From Phytophthora colocasiae (lineage: Eukaryota; Oomycota; Peronosporomycetes; Peronosporales; Peronosporaceae): a stretch of DNA of 64,000 nucleotides. The translations under genes and the position numbers were made by a program. Location: the NCBI GenBank assembly GCA_018806915.1, contig JAGKQI010000052.1:1-64000 (forward strand). Direction: 5' to 3'. The notes under the pieces are model-generated. The model searched no databases, was not told where the DNA came from, and was given only the letters and a program-made list of their open reading frames with translations. This document shows positions 1-11,705 of this stretch, in pieces; positions within the stretch are counted from its first letter, which is position 1, and each line of letters opens with the position of its first letter.

Positions 1-314
1 TTCTTGGTTTCAAATACCAAAAATATCTCAACTCGAAAAGCAAGGCTATGGTGGAATCAAAGTATATCAACATTGCAAGATTCAGCAATTTGCAATGGAA
101 GTCAAGACCCTTGAGAATCATGTTACAGTTACTCTGAGGAAAGTTCAGAGTATGCCTTAGTCGAGTCAAGTAGTCGATTTTCGCATCATTTCATATTCAA
201 TGCATCATGAACACCATCGTCAGCTTATCCACGATTCATATGGTGTTTTTCAGCTACGTGGGTTTTAGATACGACTGCGCTGTTGCAGAGCTTCGTCTAT
301 CAGAAGCCCTTCAA

Positions 315-1769
315 TCATCTCTGCACCTGCTGCGATGCCCAGCGATGGTGGCACTGAGTACAAATTCCGTCAATGCTCCAGTCACTTACGTCCTTCTCCA
401 GTCTCTGATCCGAGAGATCAGGCTTGATAATGTGGCATGTTTCCACGAGTGTGTAGCTCTCGTTGGTATCCAGCAGGCTCCTCATGTGGCTTATTAACCA
501 CATGACACTTTCTCTCGAAATCGAATTCCGGCCAGTTTCTTGTGGGAAAACTCCAAAGGCTCAATATGGGACTCCCAGATGATCTGCTTGCCCGGTCTTC
601 TTCGATGTGTTGGCGCAGAATCTGCTGCACGTAGAACTTGGCAGTCGTCTTGGCCTTGGAATCGCTCATTTCCATACCAAAATGCTCCACAATTGTGTCT
701 TTCGTGCTCACCAGACGGTGACGCTGCCTCGGATTGGATTGAAATGGTTTCAGCGACGCCACCACGCTTCACCCGTTGCGTGCACGCTAAACAGAAATGC
801 TTTACTATCAGATATCTCGAGAGCTCAAACCGTTGGTAGCGTCTCTCACTCGAAGCAGCCGGGCTCGAGAACGTTGGAGAATCCAGGCCGCTGGAAGCGA
901 ACACATTCTCTACTTCACGGTGGGAGGCTTCAGCCCCATCAGCCAGTTCCTCGAGCACCGCAGCATCGAGGACTTCATTACGCCTTTTCTCGATACATGA
1001 ATGCAGGTGGTCTACCTGCTACCGGAGGACTCAGGAGGAAGTACAGCGTTGTGCGTTTCTTCAGCAGCTTCTCGGGGCACTAACCACTTGGATTTGCCCT
1101 TCCAGGAGCATTTTCAGGTGGGAATTCTCACGTTCAGATCTCAATCTGACATTCGAGTTGTCACTTACACGTTTGTTTCCACACAAAAGGTCTACGAGCA
1201 CTTTGATCTTGAATTTGTCGGACACTGGCACCATCACTCTTCCTGGCAACCTATGAAGCTCTGCAATTGGTACAGCTTAAGCTCCAGCTCTTGTGCTTCA
1301 CTGCGAGAGATACGTCAACTCCTGTTTTGAGCTCTTCCCGAGCATTGTTGGGGTTATAGTTGCGGCGTTTTCCTGGTGGTGAGCATTTGGGTCGGAGCAC
1401 TTCTTAAGAACCTAGTTTTTGAGCTACTGGAGTCAACGAAAGAGTCTCAATAATTGGAGACACGGGGTGAATGGTCAAGGATTTGTTGCATTTACAGGCG
1501 AAGAACTGTCGGTCCTTGAAATCATCGAGCAAGAGAGATGTCTCCCAGTCGCTACTGTCGAGTGACTGCACTTGGTCATTCGAAGCCAGACGGACTGGAG
1601 CCTCTTGTTGTTGTATCGATACAGTCGAGAGTTGCTTGAATGGATTCGGAGGACTCAGGATCCAGAGCGAACTGTTTTTTATTGAAGTGAGTGATACAAT
1701 GCTAGTCGAGGAATGACCAGAATCAATGTAGGTGAGGTTTTCACCCGCTGAAATTGATTTTTCATTCAA
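315..1769 (-). pseudogene. M96 mating-specific family relic
   Basis: On the minus strand, pieces in different frames follow the order expected of the Phytophthora M96 mating-specific family. First comes an acidic, serine-rich N-terminus (about 1769-1404). A basic/leucine-zipper-like stretch follows near 1330-1250, with an NYNPNNARE-like sequence and an E-L-E-L-K-L heptad. Next is the segment LADGAEASHREVENVFASSG (about 955-890), then VEHFGMEM and QQILRQHIEED (about 700-590), and a tail with ESYTLVETCHIIKP (about 480-420). No single frame runs through, so the gene is broken by several frameshifts and stops. The family role is poorly known; members are oomycete-specific and often mating- or stage-regulated. 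The same segments recur in the relic at 18174-19650, which supports the assignment. Confidence 0.6.
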
Positions 1770-2262
1770 ATATCTATTTACGACGTATTTCAGACATGAA
1801 AGGTGAGAATAGTTGTTTTTCTATGCATTCCTGTAACGGTATATTTAGATTTTAAAGTATATAGAAGTAAAAGGGTTTTAGACGAATCTTGTGTTTGTGA
1901 AGCTCTACAGTGCAATGAAAACTCATACTGACATCACCAGTCTTGTATCATCGGAGAACGGTGTTGGCTATCCATAAGCTACATGAAATTATCAACTTGA
2001 GCCATGCTTATCATGTAAGTATTCGGTTGCAATCACTAAAAGAAAGCGCGTTCTGTATCTGTGACTCATCAGGTCGATGTTTTGATGAGTTGCAGTGTAT
2101 TCCAGGTAGTCAGAATCACTTGGCAGTTTGCATCCTGGGAAGTCAAAAATTTCGCGTCGCTTCGCGATCAACTTTGACGAAGCATGAGCTCTGCCACGTG
2201 GTGCCACTTTTAAATTTACATTCAGCCTTGACACTTGCCTGCAGATTACTCCAGCCTTTATT
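1770..2262. other. Intergenic, no gene seen
   Basis: AT-rich spacer between two relics. Short ORFs on both strands overlap each other and show no recognisable domain. Nothing supportable was found. Confidence 0.4.
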
Positions 2263-2742
2263 ATGACGCTACTGGTGACCTGTGAGAAGACTCCTGGGGA
2301 CTGGGAGAAAGCCCGAAACCATTTCGTTTGGAAGTGTTCATCCACGAGCAGAACACCTGACGAAAGGAAGAGCGAATTCGATGCAGATGACGTGCATCAA
2401 TCAGCTCTACACTTTATCGGTACGGACGTGGAGGAGAAGAAGGTTGTGGCTGCGGCTCGTGTGCTTGTGGATGATGTAAAGCGCACGGCAAAGCTCTGAT
2501 CGCGTCGCAGTGTTGTCCGAATGTCGAGGTAAACGTTACGGTGTGACGCTCATGGACGCCGTGGAGGACTACATCCGCGACCGTGTGGATCTCTTTATCC
2601 TCGCAGCTTTGATCGAGAAGAAGGGCTTCTACGAGGGTGTGGCTATCGCTGTATCAACGACGAGATCTTCGTGGATGAAGGTGCCAAGCAGTGCTGGATG
2701 ACAAAGCCCGCTAACTCATTTAAAAGCTCCTATTTGGGCTAG
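2263..2742 (+). pseudogene. GNAT-family N-acetyltransferase relic
   Basis: Three overlapping reading frames give a GNAT-like C-terminal half. The first (to 2499) ends with EEKKVVAAARVLVDDVK, the usual beta-strand before the acetyl-CoA loop. The second (about 2500-2650) carries RVAVLSECRGKRYGVTLMDA, the R-G-x-x-x-G pyrophosphate-binding loop and following helix. The third (about 2643-2742) carries GYRCINDEIFVDEGAKQCWM, the final strands. One frameshift lies near 2497 and one near 2640. An intact enzyme would transfer an acetyl group from acetyl-CoA to an unknown amine. It is a disabled copy, or carries two sequencing indels. Family assignment is good; substrate unknown. Confidence 0.6.
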
Positions 2743-3115
2743 AACGACGATAGAATAGTCTTCCAACCTGCATTTGTCAAATACAATTGGATGTTATCCA
2801 TTCTATCACATCAGGTCGAGCATTAACCACCTCAAGGGGACCAGTTACTCTCTTGCGTTGGACATCCTTAGCACTCAGTTGAACCTGTTACTGACGCTAC
2901 CGTGCCGAAAGCAGTATCCGTATGGATCGACTAAGCACCCCTAGGACAGTGTAGCCATTGGTGTTCTGTAGTAGACACACCATATCAACTCATGATCCTG
3001 TTTATCTTTCTGCAATCAATTAAGAACATCGTAGCTGGGGCCTTTTCATGGTACCTCTTCGATTCCTGGTCACACTTTCGATCTAGCTACTCTGAGAACA
3101 GTCATCCATACTCTA
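2743..3115. other. Intergenic, no gene seen
   Basis: Spacer between the GNAT relic and the start of the GT61 relic. No ORF with recognisable content. It presumably holds the former promoter of the glycosyltransferase gene, but no clear initiator was identified. Confidence 0.35.
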
Positions 3116-4742
3116 ATGAAGAAATCATCCAGTAATTCCACTACAACCCCATGCTCCAAGCGGCTGTGGCTCTGGGGTGTCATGGTCTCCGCTATGGCGT
3201 TTGTGATATTCTACAACTAACTTTGAGAGTTTCGAGTCCTTCCGGTTCCCTAGGACAACCAGAAACAGTCAACAAAGACCAATGAGAGGAAGCTTATCAG
3301 CATCGATTGACAACCAGCGACTGCAAATGTATCCATTCGAAGTTCCAGCACTTTAACAAACTGTTCACCATCAAGTTACAGAGGAATATGACGAAAAGTT
3401 GAATGATAAAATGGAACGGAAGGCACCAGTGTCATCCAAGGATGAATGTATCACTAGAGACTACGGAGTATTGGAGCAACTAAAGAACTCTTCCCGACGC
3501 TTTTTGTACGGAAGTCAACAGCAGCTCCCCATACAAATTCTTTCATGTACCCAGTGCAAATTTGAAAGGAACAATCACTCCGAGAACTTTGTTCTGGACT
3601 TAAGAGGAACGAAAGTGGCCCAGGATATTAAATCATTAGCTGAAGATGGAGGTGATCATGATCCGAGGTTTAAATGCATGGAGAACTCGACGTTCTGCGC
3701 TTGTTGGAACCAAGAACATTGGAGATCCAAATATCTGGATGGGTTTCTTCGTCGGAGGACCTGAGTGAAAAGGATCCGAACTGTAAGCCTTTGCCCGAAG
3801 ATTCCGGATTTGATGACAAGTTGGACGGTGAGAAGAGCAGTGGTGGTGGTGCGAAGAGATGACCACAATCCGTTCTTTCAGATCTCCGGAATGCTCAACG
3901 CTTGGGTTATGATGCAGACCCTCGGGTGGGGAAAGAAATACTACACAGCTCGTCACATTTGACCGGGCTTTACCTACTCCAGTTGACGAGCTTCGACATG
4001 CTCTTCTCAGGCCTGAGAAAAGCCGATTATCAGTGGTGAAGTATTCCAGAACCGTGCAGTACACTTGGAATCTGCTTTACTGGCGCCTTATGAAACCCTG
4101 GGTCCGCTTATGACCCACTTGGACGACCACCAACCATGCTTTTGCCAACAGAGGAAATGCTACGGGATTTCAGAGAGTTTGCTTACTAAAAAGCTTAAGG
4201 GTGACTCCACACAACACTAAAACGGACCCAAAACGATGTCAGTTTACTGTCATTTCACGAGGTACGCGGAGGACGTGCGTATTGCAGGCGAATGTGGCAA
4301 AATGAAGATGGGGTATCTTGGATAAAATGCGTGAGGAATATCGAGATGGACCGCTCAGCTTTGGAGAGTGCGAGTTCCAGTCTCTGGAGGTTTACCAATA
4401 TGACTATGCATGATCAGATGCGAGGATTATGCTGCAGATGAGTGACGTGGTGATCGGAATGCACGGAGCTGGTATGGTGAATGTCATGTGGACACACGTC
4501 CCGAGACGCTCGTGGTTGAGATTTTCCCTCGAAGACGATTTCGCTGGGGTTATCGCAATAATGCGCGTTTCTTGGTTTGCAGATGGAACGAATTCCGACG
4601 AGGAAGAGACGTACGTATTCACACTTCGGATGCGAACGACATGGACAAGATTATCCCGGCTTGTCCTCAGTGGAAAAGTTTCTTTGATCCGCTTTTCAGA
4701 AGTGTCGTAGAAGAATTAGAACAAAAAGTTGAGGAGAAATAA
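3116..4742 (+). pseudogene. GT61-type glycosyltransferase relic (Golgi type II membrane protein)
   Basis: An ATG at 3116 opens a 34-codon ORF with a short polar tail, a K-R pair and a hydrophobic stretch ending MVSAMAFVIFYN. That is the signal anchor expected of a Golgi glycosyltransferase. After a stop at 3218, fragments continue in other frames (3399-3764 and onward). The diagnostic C-terminal part is at 4429-4742: SDVVIGMHGAGMVNVMW in one frame, then VVEIFPRRRFRWGYRNNARF and DANDMDKII in the next. This order (D-V-x-x-G-x-H-G-A-G, E-x-F-P, R-W-G-Y-R-N) is typical of family 61 (DUF563). Multiple stops and at least two frameshifts disable it. It converges with the SAMHD1-like relic, with about 65 nt between their ends. 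Confidence 0.65.
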
Positions 4743-4806
4743 AACAAAATCGAATGTGTATTTACCGGACAGTATGTTTTGGTCGGTGTATCTAGAGGAG
4801 ATGCAG

Positions 4807-6800
4807 CTAGTTCTCGTGTTTGATGTCGGATTTCAGGCGTTTACTGACTGGAGACGACACTGAAGAACTGTCATTTGTATCGTGTTTCGTTATGTCCTTC
4901 TTGAAGAACTATCGGAAGAAAATGTCAACGATTTGGCGGATATGAAGACGCTTTAAAGAGAAACGTACCTGGGAGTTTTTCTGACCACTTTCTTCTTGTC
5001 TGAGATCTTTTGTCCGTAAATCTATCAAGAAAAAAATGAATTAGACAGAACTGATGATAAATAGTGGTGAACAATGCTTACCTTAGACGACGGCGATGGA
5101 GGAGGGAGTGTCGTGCTGAACTGACTAATGTAGCTACGAAAAGCGTGCTGTATAAAAGGAAAGAAAGAATTTATCCAAATTTCCAACATTTTCCCTACAT
5201 TTGACACTTTGAGACGTACCTGGTGCTTTGTGCACCTTGGTCGATTTATTACGGCTGTAAACGCGGATAATTCGCTCTTCCGAACTATCGAACCGGAAAA
5301 AATTAGGAAAAGTACACGCTCAAAACAAATATCTGCAGCCTTTACCTTCTCGGGGGAAGAGCAAGCTTACTTCCTCCCTTGGGTATGTGCAGACTTTTTG
5401 TTCAGATCACTGGAAGCGTAGAACGAGACGTTGTCCACGGGGTTTGCGGTCTTTGAAATTGTGATTTAACCGGCCATCCGACACGATAATATCCTCCGGA
5501 TCCAGCGTCACCCCCATCCAGAGACGTTTGAGTGGCCAATTCCTCAGCCGTAAAGCCGAAGAATACGCGACGTGAGGTCAGGAGGTAATAGGAAATTTGC
5601 TCGTCGATAAACTCGTACAATTCTCACGACGACGCATACGCTTCCAGTAGAGCTCGTGCCTCAGCCAAAGTGTCGGTCTTGGATGCTTCAATCGACTGTA
5701 AAAGCGAATAAACCATTAGTTCTCTTGAAATAAATAATAAAAACGATAAAATCCATACGTGGACGATGTGATCTACCAGCGAGGAACTGGAAATCCTCTG
5801 GAGTCTGTGTAGCAACGGCAAAGATCCCCAGCTCCTTGTCTGCCAACAGCTTTGTCGCGTCACAGATCATAAATTCCACTGCTTTTCCCTTCCGGTGGTT
5901 GTATATCTGCTTGTGCATCTACTGGTAGCGCTGCGCCTGGAACATCTCGTAAATATCCAAATTCACGCTCGTGTGGTAACGAATCTCGTTGCCAATGACC
6001 CGATTAAACATCGTCAGTCGGGGAAAAGTCGAACACTTTACGCAATCCAAAAGATTGGGCATATCCCGAGCCAAGTAGTCCGAACTTGTCCACGTCGATG
6101 CAGTTGCGTCCGTTTTCCACAATCTCATACAATTATCCACGAGAATCCACACGGTTGCCCATGTGCGTCCTACCAGATCAAACATTAGGATACTTATCCA
6201 AAAAAATCTGTAAAAAAAAAAAAACTCACTCTTTCGGCGCCGACAGATCAATTTGCTGGATAAAACGCACGTCATCTCTCTCCAGATCGATATTATTATC
6301 GTCCACCATGTACTCAATCATACGTAGAGACATATCTTCATGGTGATAAGTTGGTGTTTCACTCCCGTAACCCCTCACAGCCACTCAGGGCATGAATTAG
6401 TGCTCAGACACACATGCGAAAAGGGTCCATGACCTAAATCATGCAAAAGTCCAGCAGCACTCTACAAAAAAGCAAATATTGAGTACTCTCATTAGATGCC
6501 TGAGTTCATACTCAATTACCAGTAAACGAGCATCTCTGTGTGTCGGTTCGAGCTCTGGTTGTTGCTCCGGAATCGTTCAACAGTTTGTCCGGACAGAAAA
6601 ACTAACGCCCAGGGAATGCTCAGACCGGTTGCTAGAAGCTCCAGGAAAACGTAGTAGAGAAGTTCCTAATTGTGTTAAATCTCGAAGTCGTTGGAACTGT
6701 GGAGTGTCGCGAGCGAAACACATAGTCCATTCACTTTAATGTAGCCATGTACTTGGTCTGTTGAGACGTTTAAAACTGGTTAAAACGGTGAATATCCACT
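4807..6800 (-). pseudogene. SAMHD1-like: SAMHD1-like HD-domain dNTP triphosphohydrolase, intron-rich and broken
   Basis: Reading the minus strand from about 6760, the order of SAMHD1 segments is complete. [11 protein letters not shown] is followed by [15 protein letters not shown] and [17 protein letters not shown] (about 6720-6590), then the catalytic HDLGHGPFSH (about 6445-6415). Next are LYEIVENGRNCIDVDKF (about 6130-6080), IYEMFQA, and MHKQIYNHRKGKAVEFMICD (about 5918-5860). The tail is basic (KRLKSDIKHEN, stop at 4807). Plausible GT-AG introns of usual oomycete size are 6462-6519, 6170-6229, 5696-5758, 5148-5219, 5022-5081 and 4909-4968. Splicing does not rescue it. A TAA lies near 6137, a one-base shift after DVDKF near 6078, a TAG before MHKQIY near 5920, and a TGA at 5624-5626. 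The family hydrolyses dNTPs to nucleosides and triphosphate. Confidence 0.72.
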
Positions 6801-7525
6801 TATGCAGGGAAATGCAACGCACCATTGAAGAAGCTTAGCGCGTGGGTCATCCGCTACAGGCCAAACACTCGTCATTATTGGCGCCTCTCAAGAGCGATTC
6901 CTAGTGGTCGACTGGCCACACCCATACCGGTATGTGGTAATATTTATTTATACAAAGTCCTATTAGATAGACTATTTATATCATTGGACAGGTATATGAT
7001 AAAAAGGATTTATCTCTACTCAATACAATGGTATCGTTCACGGTACTACCCTACTCAGATCCTGACTGGTGACTTTTTGTGCTTATATCCTGCACGTGTG
7101 CGTCATGCACGTGGAGGAAGCGCCTTACAAACACGTCACAAGCTGCTTCAATCGGTTCTCTGTATATATCCCGGTTTTAGGACTGAGCTCGCTTTATGCG
7201 TGGAGTGTAGTGCCTTTGCGCGGATCCGCGTAAAACCGGTATCTGAACTTCAATCGATGTTCTATATACTATACAACAATACTTATACATGTACTTACTG
7301 ACCATGCACCCATGTAGCCATCCATCCATTTTGTGGATTCCTCTCCACTTCGCTTCAAAGGTGCACCCCCCACCCTCTAGACCAGAAGTCTTGCCTGGCA
7401 TTCACTCTTCAATCTGCCGAGAGAAGCCTACGTCCACAGCTAAAAGCAAAAGCGTTTGTCCGAAGTTTCGTGCGGTGGCAACACGCCTCCAACGGGATCC
7501 CAGCACTCTCACCGGCAGGAGTTTC
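6801..7525. other. Intergenic, no gene seen
   Basis: Mixed-composition spacer with several short overlapping ORFs and no domain signal. The 6940-7030 part is AT-rich. Nothing supportable was found. Confidence 0.35.
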
Positions 7526-8232
7526 GACATACTCCTTTAACAACCAGGAATACGAAGGCGCAGTGAAGTTTTCTGTTCGAGGTGGAGTTAAAGGACCCCC
7601 TATGACCGCGCGTCGACGCAGAGTCCGAGCTGAAGACCAAACTGACGGCGCTTAGCCTCTCGTCCTGTTTCCAGGAGGGCTGACGCTACAGAGACGTTCG
7701 TCTTTCTGAAGGACAATCTTCCAATAATCCACGACGTCGTCTGCGGGATCCGGTACGCGTATTACCCCCCACCGGTGGCGAGAAAGAACTCGACCTTCTA
7801 GGGAAGTCCGGGCACTGCAGGTTCTGTCCGCGGTGGCTGAAATGCGAATCCCTGCCGAACGGGTTTTCCAACGGCGATTGATGTGGTCGCCAGTTCTTCT
7901 TGTTTCTGGAGGCTTAAACGCGGTCCTCAACGCGCAGACGACGTCGTGGATCATTGGAAGATTGTCGCTAGGCATGAAAGACGAACGTCTCTGTAGTCAG
8001 CCCTCACCTGGAAACAGGACGAGAGAGGCCAAGTGCCGTCAGCTTGGTCTTCAGCTCGGACTCTGCGTCGGCGAAGTCATAGTCCTTTAACTCCACCCCG
8101 AGCAGAAACTTCACGTTCGCGGATGAGCTACTGGCCCGGTGCTCGCCTAGTCACCGCTGTATGTCCTGGGACAGCCCCACCTTTAAGATGAAGTAGGGAC
8201 CGTCGTATTCCTGGTTGTTAAAGGAGTATGTC
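7526..8232. repeat. Imperfect inverted repeat of a coding-like segment
   Basis: The arm at about 7526-7745 is matched in reverse complement by the arm at about 7933-8232. Both contain blocks such as ACTCCTTTAACAACCAGGAA, a shared GAGTCCGAGCTGAAGACCAA block, CGTCCTGTTTCCAGG and ACGACGTCGTCTGCG. The second arm has about 85 extra bases. The loop is about 190 bp. Read outward toward the loop, both arms begin with coding-like sequence containing TYSFNNQEY. The longer arm, on minus, continues with VKFLLGVELKDYDFADAESE. So a gene fragment was duplicated head-to-head and has drifted. The parent gene is not recognised. It lies directly left of the PIF/Harbinger element (8294). Confidence 0.7.
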
Positions 8233-8649
8233 AGACCGCAGTGACCAATGCCAAAGTCGGTCTTCAATCAACACAAGTCACGGATTGCAGTAAGAGCGAT
8301 GTTCAAATAAAGCAGCGATTGCTTTTGCGCCTACGACTTATCTAGGCCGAGAAAGTAAGGCGGCGGAAAAAGCGGTCTCCATGTCCAGGTCAGGAAAAGT
8401 AGTCGTGACGACTTTTGCCTTCTAAGCCTATGAAACGGCATGCGATTTTTAAGGGTTTCCATTTTTGACATGCACTCCGCATTCCGCATCCGTTGCGCAA
8501 CGAGTGTTGCGCACATGCGCATAAAACCTGTGGACACTACAAGCATGCCTACGATACTGTCCAAGCGTGGAAGAGATGCAGGAACTCCACATCCGGTGTG
8601 GCTATTCCACACGCGTGCAGATAGCAACGGTGACTGCGCCACCGCGTCA

Positions 8650-9906
8650 TCGCTAGGTTTACCCTCTTACTACACAGAATATGAAGAAGATCACTCCAAC
8701 GGAAATGATACGAGGCCTGACGACAAGGATGGCACGTCAACACCGCGCCGAGTTGATCCAGAGAGTCGAGTCTGCGCCGAAAGAAAGAAGATCCCGCCAA
8801 TTCTGCTGCATCGACCAGTAAAACCAAGTCGAAAGCACGGAAGGCCCAGAAATCAAAGGCGAAGGGCACGGACGTCCAAAAGTCAAAACCCGGTGAAGTG
8901 ACCAGCATGAAGTGGACCGTACAGCTTACTACGCTTGCCACCGTCGAGCGCTTTCGCAACAAGCGCATACTGAAAAAGTTCTCCACGAAGAACTCCAATA
9001 CACAGGCTCAGCGAGCCTTGTGGGAAGATACCATCAACGTATTTCAGCGGCGCGCGTTGGCGGAGCAGGCATGGGGAGACGCAAAACCGCGTGAGGTGCT
9101 CGTGGAAGCAGTTTAAAAACAAGTTGGACGCAGTTCGATCGGGCTACAAGGCTAGACGACGGCGCATGATGGCAACAGGAAACCGTCCAGTAAGATGATG
9201 AAGACGAAGACAGAGATCACAAAGAGCGCAAGTATCCTGAAATACCTGGTGACTTTCTGCTTAATGGCGACGATGTTAGACATTTCGATTGCAGTTCTAC
9301 AGATGATGATGTACCACGAAATTTGACGTGTGATCCTGTCAAAGTGAACCCAAAATATCTAAAGGTACTTGGCCCCGAGTTGACCGCACTCTGTACTGCT
9401 ATACGAGGATTTTCTCCACGGCGTCCAGGTTGCACTGGTGAAGCAATTACAGAGACGGGTACCGGTAAGGGTATTGAGAGTGACGGTGGAGTGAATGACG
9501 AACTTGAATCGGAGAGCGAGTCAAGTGAATCGCCCAGTGAGGCTCACCAAGCATTGAAAAAGCCAAAGCGACAGCTAAAGCCAAAAAAACTCGTGACACT
9601 CAAGCTAAACGGTCTTCAACAAAGCGACCTGCTGATGCTGTTAGTGAAACACTGCGATCGGGGTTCGAGGCCATTGAACGGGAGTGTTTTCAAAACACCA
9701 CCAGCCTCCACTCGACCTAATGGAGAGATGACTGGGCTGTTTGGCAGATTGACATCTTCAACGAAGCTTCTAATGAACAACACCGAGTTACCAGTGAGGC
9801 GCTGATGCGCTAGCCTCGCAGAACTACAGCAGCTGACCGCTAACCTCTTCGAAGAGATGACCAAGCGATCGACGGATAACTCCGAGGTGCACGAGTACGG
9901 CTTCTG
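8650..9906 (+). pseudogene. Harbinger accessory ORF (Myb/MADF-like DNA-binding partner), degraded
   Basis: Frames combine to a lysine-rich stretch (KARKAQKSKAKGTDVQKSK, about 8830-8890) and a helical segment (MKWTVQLTTLATVERFRNKR, about 8908-8965). Then come a W-x-x-x-x-x-x-F-Q-R-R repeat-like unit near 9020-9060 and a long acidic/serine region (about 9220-9600). A coiled region near 9640-9830 follows. Such a protein is the usual partner of Harbinger transposases and helps nuclear import and end binding. Frame changes near 8895, 9110, 9320 and 9640, plus stops, break it. The assignment rests mainly on its position inside the element. The domain call is tentative. Confidence 0.4.
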
Positions 9907-9930
9907 ATCATCGGCGTTTTTTATTACTCG

Positions 9931-11340
9931 TTATCGTTTTTGATAAAAACTGGCGTGCGTATGCATTGCGCTTCGCAATATGAGATTCGGCTTCTTCTGG
10001 TGTCCTATCCCAGTTTTTATTGAAGGAAGACATAACATGTCTGGAATCACATCGCTCTTTACAGATCGCGCCTCTTCGTTTCGTTTCTTTAGCTTGAATT
10101 GCTTGTCGCCGATGTCGATCAACGGGTTATGCAGGACAGCAACGGCGCAAATCATTCTAGCATTTGTGGTGTGTTTTCGTCGATCTGTCTACCATGAAGC
10201 ACTTTAAGACGAGCCTTCCAGTCGCCCAAGCACGCATTCCACTAAAATCCGAGTCTCTGAAAGATGGTAATTGTAGCTGCGGTGGAATATCACACATTTA
10301 GTAACTCATCAACATCAATGGAACGAATTCCTTGTACCAACGTTGCATGCTCGTTAGGCGCTTGCCCCACGCTCATCAAATGGTACCATTAAAAATGTAC
10401 AACTTGAAATACGTCACCCAACCCAATTGATACCAGGAGAGCACAAATCGCGAGCTCAGGCACCTAAGACTGTAGACTGGTTCCACATGGATTGATCAGG
10501 AATTACTGCCGCTAAACACTCCCAGATACCAGGAAACTTAAAGCGGTAGTCAATCGCTTTGCCAGACAATTATATGAAGGCTTACCGCTTTTATCATAAA
10601 ATCCCTGCAACAAAGCAGCACAACATTAGCAGTAGACACCAATCGATTGGCGATGTGTTTTGAATTCAACGTAGAAACGCACTTACCTGGAAATCTTTTG
10701 GTCGTCGAGTACGAATCAGTGTGCCATCAAAAATGCACGCAACATCAGGAAATCTGCATTGCGAGCAGCAAACCCTTCCGCTATTTGCACTCCATTCATC
10801 TTCCGAAGATGGCGCGGGAAGTATATCACGTCGTCCATCATTTCATGAAGTAGTTTTTCGAGATTTTTAATGTGGCGGCTTGCTACGCCTCTCGATATGC
10901 CAAGCTGTACAACAGCTCCCTCCTATTCCATCTCCACCATCTTGTCACCATCCATTTCCCGCCAGCAGCATGCAAGCAGCACAGCAACTCCAAAATCAAA
11001 CGCCATGCACCGGTATTCTTCCCCCGGCAGGCCATTATTTAGCTTATAGTGGCAGAGGCTCCAGGAGCAGACAGAGCATGTCAAATGACTCTGGCGTGCA
11101 GCGAAGAGTCTTTCGATAAGCTTTGGGTGATCGTTGGAGCTTTGAGCTTGTAGAAGAAGTCCGAGCAAACCGTGATCCATTCACTGGGGGCCGCTCGAAG
11201 TGATCTCCAGTCCATCGTACCAAAAGCAGCTCCCAGTACGACAAATACCAAGCTCAGCATCAGAAACAAGTCCTCCTCAGCGTCTTGATCACATTCAGCT
11301 TTGGTCATATCCACGTCACGCTTCATCCAGCAAAACATGG
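9931..11340 (-). pseudogene. PIF/Harbinger (HARBI1-like, DDE_Tnp_4) transposase, degraded
   Basis: On minus, frame pieces run from about 11340. YRKTLRCTPESFDMLCLLLE (about 11126-11067) resembles the helix before the nuclease core. Around 10760-10670 lies FPDVACIFDGTLIRTRRPKD, containing the D-G-T-x-I first-aspartate motif of the DDE core. The C-terminal ICAVAVLHNPLIDIGD (about 10150-10105) matches the conserved end. Several stops and frameshifts separate them. An intact enzyme would cut and join the TIR ends at 8294 and 11702. The family call is supported independently by the TAA duplication. Confidence 0.68.
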
Positions 11341-11705
11341 GCTTCTTGCTGGAAGATCTTGTAGGTTTCTGCTACTGCACAGATGCCGTGTCAGAGCTCC
11401 GTCGCGGCGTCAGCATCCCTATCAGCTGAAGCAGCCTCACCTGGCATAACGCCCACGACGCTGTCGACGTCCATGGCGACGAATTCTTCCGTGCAACTCC
11501 TGCGCAGAATGATGATCCATGTTGGAGCTCGCGTGCGCTAGCAGAAAAGTTAGCTCTCCTGCAGAAAAGTGGGTATCGAATCTACTTCTTTTTGCCGCCT
11601 TGCCAGGTCGGCAAATTCGCGACCTCCTTTTTTGGAGGGTCCCGTCTGCTATGCAATAAGTTAGCTCGAAAAAGCAATCGCTTTTTTATTTGAACATCGC
11701 TCTAA

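Larger units (their letters stand above)
8294..11702. mobile_element. PIF/Harbinger DNA transposon, two-gene type
   Basis: The left end (8294) reads GAGCGATGTTCAAATAAAGC and onward. The right end (to 11702) is its imperfect reverse complement over about 45 bp. TAA flanks both ends (8291-8293 and 11703-11705), the 3-bp T-W-A duplication typical of PIF/Harbinger. Inside are a plus-strand accessory ORF region (about 8650-9906) and a minus-strand transposase region (about 9931-11340), arranged convergently as usual in this superfamily. Both are interrupted by stops and frameshifts, so the copy is probably non-autonomous. TIRs are about 85-90% matched, implying an older insertion. Confidence 0.8.

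Noticed and set aside
6208..6229. 22-nt GTGAG...CAG segment in the SAMHD1-like relic as an intron
   Set aside because: Too short to splice. The same donor paired with a TAG acceptor at 6170 gives a normal 60-nt intron.
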